The notes beneath the pieces were generated by a model. The model made no database searches. It had not been told where the DNA came from and worked only from the letters and a program-made list of their open reading frames with translations. Of a stretch of 7,769 nucleotides of DNA, positions 1 to 5,455 are shown one piece after another; the stretch's first letter is position 1; each line of letters opens with the position of its first letter. Made by a program: the position numbers and the translations under genes. The stretch lies in the NCBI GenBank assembly GCA_001801285.1, contig MGXG01000057.1, positions 1-7,769 of the forward strand. Direction: 5' to 3'. The DNA is from Gammaproteobacteria bacterium GWE2_37_16 (GTDB lineage: Bacteria; Pseudomonadota; Gammaproteobacteria; UBA9339).

Positions 1-377
1 ATGGGCTTGGACACATGGTGGGATTGGATGTTCACGATATGGAAGATCTTGGCGAAGATTATGTTGGTTACGATGAAGAAACGCAGCGCGTTAATCAATT
101 TGGCGCTGCCTATGTTCGTATGGGAAAACGCCTACAACCTGGCTATGTAGTAACCAATGAACCAGGAATTTATTTTATTCCTGAATTGATTAACCAATGG
201 CAAACTGAAAAGAAATTTGCCACATTCATCAATTACGAAAAAGTTAATACCTACCGCAATTTCGGCGGCATCCGCATTGAAGATGATATATTGATTACCG
301 CAAATGGCTGTCGTTTGCTTGGTAAACAGCGCGTTCCTGTTACGGTGAAAGAAATAGAAAACATCGTTGGTAAATAA
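1..377 (+). CDS. Aminopeptidase P-type M24 metallopeptidase, C-terminal fragment
   Basis: This is the 3' end of a gene that begins before the window; the frame is open from base 3 and stops with TAA at 375-377. The product is the C-terminal half of the pita-bread catalytic domain of family M24 (Xaa-Pro aminopeptidase/prolidase), cytoplasmic enzymes that cleave X-Pro bonds with two bound metal ions. Seen here are GLGH followed by VGLDVHD (His at 12-14 is the expected metal ligand), TNEPGIYF (Glu at 159-161) and GGIRIEDDILIT (Glu at 279-281). These are three of the five metal ligands; the two Asp ligands would lie upstream. The stretch between the last two motifs, with INQWQTEKKFATFINYEKV, resembles the longer aminopeptidase P-like proteins more than the short E. 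coli PepP or PepQ, so I give no symbol. It converges with the next gene and ends just before a REP palindrome. No frameshift is visible. Confidence 0.9.
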   Translation, partial: GLGHMVGLDVHDMEDLGEDYVGYDEETQRVNQFGAAYVRMGKRLQPGYVVTNEPGIYFIPELINQWQTEKKFATFINYEKVNTYRNFGGIRIEDDILITANGCRLLGKQRVPVTVKEIENIVGK

Positions 378-385
378 ATTTTCCC

Positions 386-423
386 GTAGCCGCAGATTTC
401 GTAGCCGCAAGCTTTAGCTTGCG
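386..423 (+). repeat. REP palindrome (GTAG type) with a truncated tandem copy
   Basis: A complete unit lies at 401-423: GTAG, then C, then the stem CGCAAGC, loop TTTA and stem GCTTGCG. A foot of GTAG followed by a palindrome is the layout of REP elements mobilised by TnpA-REP (RAYT) transposases. A second, truncated copy lies just before it at 386-400, carrying GTAGCCGCA followed by GATTTC without the rest of the hairpin. The GATTTC flank is also found beside the right REP of the element at 7557-7699 (read on the minus strand), so the copies are related. The unit sits between the converging ends of two genes and overlaps the end of the minus-strand gene. Its hairpin may slow transcription from either side, but there is no U-tract to make it a standard terminator. 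Confidence 0.8.
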
Positions 424-1520
424 CCCATACATAGACCAAATAAATCCATCTGCATTTTAATGTATTGTATGCCATCTTTTAAAAACACATCTCCATCGGT
501 CACAAAACCTAATTTCTTATAAAAGTCTATCGCACTTAACCTAGCATTACACCACAAAACCCTAACCTGCTTTTGTTTTAGTTCATTTATTACTTTTTGT
601 AGCAACAATGTTCCGTAACCATTCTGTTGGTATTTTTGATCTGTAGCAAACTTTCTAAACTGCGCTTCTTGATTATTTATATCGAAAAATACCGATATAC
701 ATGAGATAAGGCTATCATTTAAAAACAAACCGTAATGAAGCCCTCTTTCGTCTTCTGGTAATGTACAAAAATCAATTGCTTTATTTGACCACAATACTTT
801 ATGCCTTAATGGCAATATTTCATCTACCGTAACTGCTCTTATGCTTATATCTTTTACATCCAAAACAACTTCCTTGCCAACTTCAATCTTGAGCGCTTTT
901 CTACCAGCAACTCCTGTAATAATACGCCCCAGCTTTCCATCAATAAAATGCGCTGCCATTTCATCATCTAGAGCTAAACCTGGTTTAATTTCTCCTGTAT
1001 TAACTTTATCGCGATAGACCTGTTGTCTTTCAGGTTCGGTAACAAAATGCGGACAAAAACTTCCCTCGAGAAAACCTAAGCCTTCCACCGTACCAAGCGG
1101 CCAAACTGAATCGGTTATACCTTGTTCAAACCAACAAATTCCACCAGCGCTACTGCCGGATAAAATAATTCCTTTATTGTAGGCTTCCAGTAAAACTTTA
1201 TCCAATTCCCAAGTCTTCCAAAGCGCGATCATGCTTTTGGTATTTCCGCCACCAACATAGATAATATCTTGTTCTAACAAGGTCTTTTTCCAAGAATCTT
1301 CGACTTTGCCAAACAAAGAAACCCAAGATGGTTCAGCGCCAAACTTAACAAATGTTTCGAAAAACTTTAAAATATATCCTTCCGCTTCACGGCTCGCTTG
1401 TGGCAAAAGACAAATTTTTGGGCGTTCTCTTTTAGTTTGAGCAAGTAAATATTTTTCTATTTTCAAATTACTTTTTTCACTTCTAAAACCACCGCCGCCA
1501 ATAGCTATTATTTGTTTCAT
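414..1520 (-). CDS. Peptidase E (S51)-like domain fused to a GNAT N-acetyltransferase domain
   Basis: A 368-residue two-domain protein. Residues 1 to about 222 match the peptidase E family of class I glutamine amidotransferase-like hydrolases, in the Bacillus YgaJ-type branch: IIAIGGGGF at the N-terminus, KICLLPQAS at 36-43, YVGGGNT at 88-94, the nucleophile elbow SGSSAGG at 121-127 (Ser124 expected nucleophile) and CPHF with His158. Characterised members cleave N-terminal Asp-X dipeptides. Residues about 226-360 form a complete GNAT domain: ISIRAVTVDEILPLRH, the acetyl-CoA loop QKYQQNGYGTLLL at 296-308, LWCNAR and FYKKLGF. The two substrates are unknown. Start ATG at 1518-1520 has a GGGGG ribosome site 4 nt upstream and lies 15 bp after the methyltransferase stop, so the two are probably one operon. 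The final codons and TAA stop lie in a REP palindrome, so the C-terminal tail has probably been altered. Both domains look intact, which argues for a real fusion and not a decayed pair. Confidence 0.88.
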   Translation of the reverse strand: MKQIIAIGGGGFRSEKSNLKIEKYLLAQTKRERPKICLLPQASREAEGYILKFFETFVKFGAEPSWVSLFGKVEDSWKKTLLEQDIIYVGGGNTKSMIALWKTWELDKVLLEAYNKGIILSGSSAGGICWFEQGITDSVWPLGTVEGLGFLEGSFCPHFVTEPERQQVYRDKVNTGEIKPGLALDDEMAAHFIDGKLGRIITGVAGRKALKIEVGKEVVLDVKDISIRAVTVDEILPLRHKVLWSNKAIDFCTLPEDERGLHYGLFLNDSLISCISVFFDINNQEAQFRKFATDQKYQQNGYGTLLLQKVINELKQKQVRVLWCNARLSAIDFYKKLGFVTDGDVFLKDGIQYIKMQMDLFGLCMGAS

Positions 1521-1535
1521 ATTTCCCCCATAAAA

Positions 1536-2348
1536 CTAAATTGGCTTAAAACCAATCACTTCACCCCATGGAAAATAAGAAAACGCATGTGGTATTTTAG
1601 CAAAATCTAACCAGGCATCCCGATAAGATTGCAGTTTTTCTAAGGTGATTTTGCCTTGAGCCAGTAACTTCTTGTTATATTCACGTTGTAAAAATTCCTC
1701 GGCACAAAAATAAGCCATTTCTTTAATATTATTTGTATCACAAAATATCGTATGCTTAATATCAACAAATCCAGCATCTGCAAACAATTTACCAAGCTTA
1801 ATACCAATATCGGGATCACCACCATGAGCAATCGATGGTTGCTTACTCAAATCATAAGCTTCTTCTAAAATAGCATTAGTAGGATGGAAAGCCGCTCCAC
1901 TCATATAACCATTATGGGCTGCTACAATACCACCAAGTTTCACAACACGCTTTTGTTCAAACACTACAGCCAGTGGATTAGAAAAATGACTGATTAATCC
2001 TTGCGAAAAAACAATATCAAAAGTGTTATCGGCAAAGGGTAATTCCAAAACATTGGCATGCTGAAATGTAACGTTAGTTATACCAGCTTTTTCCGCATCT
2101 TCTCTGGCAATTTCGAGCTGACTGTCTTCGATATCGATACCAATTACTTCGCTGTTTTGGCTACAACGTGCAAATCCAATCGTCATCGAACCTGGTCCAC
2201 AACCACAATCCAATATTTTCAACCCTGGTTTCAAGTAAGGCAGAAGAAATTGCGCATGCGTTTCAACTCGACGCTTTTTTAAAAAATTAACAAAAGTCTC
2301 GCTATAACCCATACCATATTTCTGTTGATTGTTTTTTATTTGGCTCAT
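1536..2348 (-). CDS. Class I SAM-dependent methyltransferase
   Basis: A 270-residue Rossmann-fold methyltransferase (Methyltransf_11/25-like), predicted cytoplasmic. Motif I is KILDCGCGPGSMTIGFA at residues 44-60, binding S-adenosylmethionine. The acidic residue at the end of strand 2 is in VIGIDIEDSQ (68-77, Asp72 expected to contact the ribose). A following NVTFQHANVLELPF stretch (92-105) gives the adenine-side contact, and DIVFSQGLISHF (111-122) is motif IV/post-I. The N-terminal stretch YGMGYSETFVNFLKKRR and the roughly 120-residue C-terminal part, ending PWGEVIGFKPI, presumably form the substrate lid. Nothing identifies the substrate: it could be a small molecule, lipid or quinone-like compound. 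Start ATG at 2346-2348 has a GGGG ribosome site at 2356-2359. It is first of two genes, 15 bp before the peptidase E-GNAT gene, and follows a structured leader. Confidence 0.88.
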   Translation of the reverse strand: MSQIKNNQQKYGMGYSETFVNFLKKRRVETHAQFLLPYLKPGLKILDCGCGPGSMTIGFARCSQNSEVIGIDIEDSQLEIAREDAEKAGITNVTFQHANVLELPFADNTFDIVFSQGLISHFSNPLAVVFEQKRVVKLGGIVAAHNGYMSGAAFHPTNAILEEAYDLSKQPSIAHGGDPDIGIKLGKLFADAGFVDIKHTIFCDTNNIKEMAYFCAEEFLQREYNKKLLAQGKITLEKLQSYRDAWLDFAKIPHAFSYFPWGEVIGFKPI

Positions 2349-2528
2349 ATTTAAACCCCATCATTAATATACTAAACGAAAACAGGTTTCCTGGTTTAGC
2401 ACAAATAGACTCGAGCAGTTTGGATTTTCCGCTAGGCGGCAAAGAAAGGCTTTTCTTTCTAGAAAAAAACTCACCTATAGTTAGTGCTCGTTTTCGCACA
2501 ACCTAGTTTTTTTAAATTTATCAAAATT
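2349..2528 (-). promoter_or_regulatory. Hairpin-rich leader of the methyltransferase-peptidase/GNAT unit
   Basis: This 180-bp gap between co-directional genes is dense in potential RNA hairpins on the minus strand. They are: 2480-2502, GTTGTGC pairing with GCACTAAC (7 bp, one bulged T), followed after 10 nt by seven T residues; 2441-2458, AAAGAAA pairing with TTTCTTT around AGCC; 2429-2439, CCGC-CTA-GCGG; and 2372-2399, CTAAAC/GTTTAG enclosing CAGG-AAA-CCTG, just before the ribosome site at 2356-2359. The first hairpin and T-run could be a weak terminator for the upstream gene, although the spacing is long. A poor promoter match (TTGTGC, 16 bp, TATAGG) starts inside it. I do not recognise a known riboswitch class. 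The features are seen directly; regulation is inference. Confidence 0.35.
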
Positions 2529-3338
2529 TTAACGATGCCTTCTGTGTTTTTTACTCTGAAAACTCTTTTCTTGAGTCGCACCAATCTTAAAGTTTACGCT
2601 TGCCGATTGGTTATTTGAAGTAGTTATATTGATTTTATAATCCCCTACTGGCCATAAAGATGCCGCGTTGGTAAAAGAAAAATCACGCATAACATTGCCA
2701 CTTTGAGTAATTGTTGCCTCACTTGGTCCAATTTTGGCGCCATTTTCCATCCGCACCATCTCAGCGGTAACTTTTACGCCAGCTTTGGCATGTAAAACAT
2801 AAACCGTGACAAAAACTTTAGGTGCCTTTGAAGGAATTACTGTTTTTGCCGCATCGACGCTACCACTTCGATTTTGTGCATCACTGACCAAAACCTGATA
2901 TATTTCTCCAAAAGAAACATCACCAGTTCCCTGAGAAGGAGAGACCTGAGCTCCAGTTGGCTGCAGCTGAATACCGATAATCTTCCATTCACTGTTTTCT
3001 CTAACAAAATGGAATTCTATAGGTGTAACTGCTCCATCATTAGACGTTAAACTTCCTTTTAAAATTCCTGTATTATTTTCAACTTTTCTTTCGGACCAAC
3101 TGGCTTTTTTATTATTTTTCAGTGATGGGAATTTGTCGAAAAACTTTTTAAAATCTGCCAACGATGTATAACCCTGAAAATCTTTTGACGTGTAGGAATA
3201 GGCTGTGACTAGATCGCCTTTTCGCAATGCCTCCATTTGTTTATTGGCAACATCGGTAATTGATGAGGTTAAAAGAAGAACTAATGTAATCACTAAAACG
3301 ACAAAAGCCCCAACACCAAGAAGAATTTTTTTCCACAT
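2529..3338 (-). CDS. Membrane-anchored protein with DUF4864-like and C-terminal beta domain
   Basis: A 269-residue protein of unknown function. Residues 5-24 form one hydrophobic helix after MWKK, with no obvious signal-peptidase site, so it is probably an N-terminal anchor with the rest in the periplasm. Residues about 28-127 (ITDVANKQMEALRKGDLVTAYSYTSKDF through EFHFVRENSEWKIIGIQLQ) resemble the DUF4864/NTF2-like fold: a helix with the ALRKGDLVTAY pattern, then a curved sheet ending in a W-K-I-I-G-I strand. A Ser/Gly/Thr-rich linker (about 128-140) leads to a beta-rich domain (about 143-253, GEIYQVLVSDAQ to ASVNFKIG) of Ig-like character. The last residues, KKHRRHR, are strongly basic and may contact phospholipid or nucleic acid. 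Start ATG at 3336-3338 has GGAG 7 nt upstream. It appears to be its own transcription unit. Confidence 0.75.
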   Translation of the reverse strand: MWKKILLGVGAFVVLVITLVLLLTSSITDVANKQMEALRKGDLVTAYSYTSKDFQGYTSLADFKKFFDKFPSLKNNKKASWSERKVENNTGILKGSLTSNDGAVTPIEFHFVRENSEWKIIGIQLQPTGAQVSPSQGTGDVSFGEIYQVLVSDAQNRSGSVDAAKTVIPSKAPKVFVTVYVLHAKAGVKVTAEMVRMENGAKIGPSEATITQSGNVMRDFSFTNAASLWPVGDYKINITTSNNQSASVNFKIGATQEKSFQSKKHRRHR

Positions 3339-3418
3339 AATCCATCTCCGAATTAAATTAAGTTAATATTAATCATAATTCTAGCAGCAACCTTCATCTT
3401 GTAAAGTAATCTCGTTGT

Positions 3419-3447
3419 TTTATACAATAAAAGCAAACTGCCGTTAA
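3419..3447 (-). promoter_or_regulatory. Candidate sigma70 promoter for the membrane-anchored protein gene
   Basis: Read on the minus strand, a -35 box TTAACG (3447-3442) is separated by 17 bp from a -10 box TATAAA (3424-3419). The match is 4/6 and 5/6 to consensus with ideal spacing. Transcription would start near 3412, giving a leader of about 75 nt before the ATG at 3338. The box lies just past the stop codon of the upstream transporter gene, where no intrinsic terminator is visible, so read-through from that gene is also possible. Confidence 0.4.
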
Positions 3448-3468
3448 GAGCCGTTTCTAACATTCTAC

Positions 3469-4419
3469 TTATTTTACAAAAGATTGCCCGAAAGTAACCA
3501 GCATAACGGCAAGCAAAATTAAAAACACACCAGCAAACATCAAATAGCCTAAAGTTTCAGCAAAGAACAGCATACCCAAAATCGGCGTCACCACAACAAC
3601 TAAACCATCCACTAAACTGTAGTAAACAGGACCAACTAAACGCAAAAGTTTAAAAAGAATCATGTATCCTACACTTGACAGAATAATCTCTAACAAAATC
3701 GCCCCATCCACCAAGTTTAATGGCAAATGGATACTATAAAAACTCTTAGTAGCAAAAGTTAACGGTATTAACATCATCGCTGCGGCAATCAGCATACCTG
3801 AAACCAATGTCATCGAATCTTTATGCTTATGTTTTGTGATATAAATAGCCGATAGTGCATAGCAGCATGGTGTGATAAGAGCAACTAAAATCCAGGGGAA
3901 CACTCCTCTTGATCCGACACCCAACGCTGTTTTGGAAAAAATGATTAACAAAATACCAATTACTCCACATAAAACACCAACAAATCTCCCCAAGAAAAAT
4001 TTTTCCATTTTAAAACACAACGACAAAACATACATCCAAAGCGGTGAGGAGTTAATAATCACCGCCAATAGTCCAGCTGGCAAATGTGCTGCCGCAAAAT
4101 ATCTATTGGTATTAGGCAAAGCAATTCCGATCAAGCCACAAAAAAAATAGAATTGTAGATTTTTTCGCGACCAACATAGTTTCTTTCCTGACAATCTAAG
4201 TATGCCAAATAACAAAACTGCTGTTCCCAAAGTATTCCAGAAACTATAACCAATTGGATTTACACCGTGAGTTGTGACAAAACGAGCAATAATAAAACCA
4301 AAACTCCATATAAAACCGAGGGTAACAAGCAATAGTAGTGCCTTTGTATTGTCTTTTATCGATACGACTGAATACTTGCTGTATTTAGTGACATGCACAA
4401 TTTTTTTTATATAATTCAT
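3469..4419 (-). CDS. ribN: DMT/EamA-family transporter, probable FMN-regulated riboflavin transporter (RibN type)
   Basis: A 316-residue inner-membrane protein with ten predicted helices in two EamA repeats (about 27-160 and 174-310), the normal size and layout for a drug/metabolite transporter superfamily carrier. Typical segments are LGFIWSFGFIIARF in helix 1, ALPNTNRYFAAAHLPAGLLAVIINSSPLW across helices 3-4, and LVVVVTPILGMLFFAETLGY across helices 9-10. Family membership alone does not give the substrate; the FMN riboswitch in its leader does, pointing to riboflavin import as shown for RibN transporters. I chose ATG 4417-4419 (MNYIKKIV) with GGGG at 4428-4431. An in-frame TTG at 4470 would put the start inside the presumed terminator and has no ribosome site. 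The gene begins with a run of eight A residues (4401-4408). The symbol rests on family plus riboswitch; export of a flavin-related compound is a less likely alternative. Confidence 0.85.
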   Translation of the reverse strand: MNYIKKIVHVTKYSKYSVVSIKDNTKALLLLVTLGFIWSFGFIIARFVTTHGVNPIGYSFWNTLGTAVLLFGILRLSGKKLCWSRKNLQFYFFCGLIGIALPNTNRYFAAAHLPAGLLAVIINSSPLWMYVLSLCFKMEKFFLGRFVGVLCGVIGILLIIFSKTALGVGSRGVFPWILVALITPCCYALSAIYITKHKHKDSMTLVSGMLIAAAMMLIPLTFATKSFYSIHLPLNLVDGAILLEIILSSVGYMILFKLLRLVGPVYYSLVDGLVVVVTPILGMLFFAETLGYLMFAGVFLILLAVMLVTFGQSFVK

Positions 4420-4459
4420 TGACTTTACCCCATATGAATTAATTAAATTCAGGGCGAAG

Positions 4460-4506
4460 AAAAAAGGCAAGCACTTTGCATTACATAAATAAATGCAAGG
4501 AGTGGC
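4460..4506 (-). terminator. Riboswitch expression platform: candidate intrinsic terminator
   Basis: Just downstream of the FMN aptamer on the minus strand, TTGCATT pairs with AATGCAA around a 9-nt AT-rich loop. The stem is extended by CACT/AGTG across a CC bulge and by GC/GC across a CUU bulge, and six T residues follow at 4465-4460. This is the layout of a leader terminator that would stop transcription before the transporter ATG at 4419. The bulges make the stem weaker than usual. I could not trace a convincing alternative antiterminator pairing, so control at translation remains possible. Confidence 0.5.
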
Positions 4507-4512
4507 AATGTA

Positions 4513-4667
4513 TTACTTCTTTTGTCCGGACTCTAACCGTCGGCTATGGCTTCTAACCATATCTGCAGACCTTCATATGAAGAATCATATAAAGCGCTCG
4601 CGGGCTCTCTTTAATATCTAAATTAAAGAATACCGCCGGTAGGGAATTTCACCCTGCCCTGAAGTTA
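4513..4667 (-). ncRNA. FMN riboswitch (RFN element)
   Basis: The minus strand carries a full RFN aptamer. The closing helix P1 is ACTTC (4665-4661) with GAAGT (4519-4515). Next come the core GGGCAGGGTGAAATTCCC and ACCGGCGGT. A variable hairpin (TCTTTAAT with ATTAAAGA) leads to AGCCCGCGAGC, and a second variable hairpin (ATATGA with TCATAT) leads to GGTCTGCAGAT. The 3' part has ATGG...CCAT followed by GCCGACGGTTAGAGTCCGGA. All conserved blocks of the class are present in order, and the last one is the form usual in proteobacteria. FMN binding in this class turns expression down, so the transporter gene starting at 4419 should be made when flavin is scarce. It is the main evidence for that transporter's substrate. 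Confidence 0.96.
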
Positions 4668-4680
4668 TCATTGAAGACAT

Positions 4681-4710
4681 ATACTAAATCATGGTTAGGT
4701 TTATTGCCAA
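4681..4710 (-). promoter_or_regulatory. Promoter of the FMN riboswitch and transporter
   Basis: On the minus strand, TTGGCA (4710-4705) and TAGTAT (4686-4681) are spaced by 18 bp, matching the -35 consensus at 5/6 and the -10 at 4/6. Initiation would fall around 4674, only a few bases before the aptamer's P1 helix, which is where a riboswitch promoter should start. The -35 box overlaps the plus-strand -35 of the divergent phosphate operon. Confidence 0.6.
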
Positions 4711-4731
4711 TAAAATTGGTTTTTCTATAAT
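4704..4731 (+). promoter_or_regulatory. Candidate promoter P1 of the phosphate operon
   Basis: TTGCCA (4704-4709) and a perfect TATAAT (4726-4731) are separated by 16 bp on the plus strand. The -35 shares five bases with the minus-strand -35 of the riboswitch promoter, because TTGCCAA is nearly its own reverse complement. Start would be near 4738, about 94 nt before the DUF47 ATG. A second plausible promoter lies downstream at 4746-4774. Confidence 0.5.
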
Positions 4732-4745
4732 TTAAATGTTTTAAA

Positions 4746-4774
4746 TTGACGCTACTCCATTCTTACATAATAAT
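4746..4774 (+). promoter_or_regulatory. Candidate promoter P2 of the phosphate operon
   Basis: TTGACG (4746-4751), a 17-bp spacer and AATAAT (4769-4774) each match 5/6 to the sigma70 consensus. Start would be near 4781, leaving a leader of about 50 nt to the ATG at 4832. It has better spacing than P1 but a less perfect -10. I saw no convincing Pho box. Confidence 0.5.
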
Positions 4775-4831
4775 GCCCTTGTAAATTTTCATCACAAAAT
4801 CTGTCGACAACCAATTACGGAGACGGCAATA

Positions 4832-5455
4832 ATGTTCAGTTTTATCCCCAAAGAAGAAAGTTTCTTTATCTTATTCAAGGAAATGACCGTAAACATTATC
4901 GAAGGAGCACAACTTTTAAAAGAAATGCTCAATAACTTTGATGATCCCGTTTCTCTCCAGAAAAAAATCAAAGATATAGAACATAAAGGTGATCAAAAAA
5001 CACATGAACTTATTTTAAAGTTGAATAAGAGTTTTATCACCCCTTTCGACCGAGAAGATATCTACGCCCTGGTTTCCGCCTTGGACAATATACTCGACGC
5101 CATCGATGCTTCAGCTCAGCATATCATTACTTATAAAATTAATAAAATCACCACAGAAGCTAAAGAACTTGGGTTTATAATTCTTAAAATATGCCAAGCT
5201 ACCGATAAATTATTATCCCTTTTAAGTGATAAAAATAAATATGAAGAAATTTTAGAGATTTGTATTGAAATAAATTCTTTTGAAAATGAAGCTGATCGAG
5301 TACGTATTGAAGCAATTAGCCATCTCTTCAGCGAAGAAAAAGATCCTATCCAATTGATCAAATGGAAAGAAATTTACGAAAATCTAGAATTTGTAACCGA
5401 TAAATGTGAAGATGTCGCTAACATTATAGAAAGTTTGGTAGTTAAAAATGCATGA
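4832..5455 (+). CDS. PhoU-like DUF47 family protein, Pit accessory
   Basis: A 207-residue, all-helical cytoplasmic protein of the DUF47 (TIGR00153, E. coli YkaA/YjgB-like) family, related to PhoU. These proteins are usually encoded next to Pit phosphate transporters and are thought to modulate them. The two PhoU-type repeats carry acidic metal-binding patterns: E50-HKG-D54 and E151-NEA-D155, with further acidic clusters DNILDAID (85-92) and EFVTDKCEDVAN (186-197). FITPFDREDIYAL at 68-80 is a family hallmark. Length is normal. The ATG at 4832 has GGAG at 4819-4822. The stop codon overlaps the transporter start by 8 nt (5448-5455), pointing to translational coupling and a joint complex or shared regulation. 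The exact mechanism for this family is not settled. Confidence 0.92.
   Translation: MFSFIPKEESFFILFKEMTVNIIEGAQLLKEMLNNFDDPVSLQKKIKDIEHKGDQKTHELILKLNKSFITPFDREDIYALVSALDNILDAIDASAQHIITYKINKITTEAKELGFIILKICQATDKLLSLLSDKNKYEEILEICIEINSFENEADRVRIEAISHLFSEEKDPIQLIKWKEIYENLEFVTDKCEDVANIIESLVVKNA

Noticed and set aside
386..423. CRISPR-like or IS-end interpretation of the repeated GTAGCCGCA.
   Set aside because: There are only two copies with no spacer array; the palindrome with a GTAG foot fits a REP much better.
2302..2499. A 65-codon minus-strand reading frame starting GTG in the leader and running into the methyltransferase gene.
   Set aside because: It has no ribosome site, overlaps the methyltransferase start out of frame, resembles no family I recognise and covers the hairpin-rich leader. 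A small leader peptide cannot be excluded.
3872..4150. 92-codon plus-strand reading frame inside the transporter gene.
   Set aside because: It lies antisense to a well-supported membrane protein and its sequence has no family character; it is a shadow frame.
4420..4470. In-frame TTG start at 4470 giving the transporter 17 extra N-terminal residues.
   Set aside because: It lies within the presumed terminator stem, lacks a ribosome site, and the ATG at 4419 has one at proper spacing.
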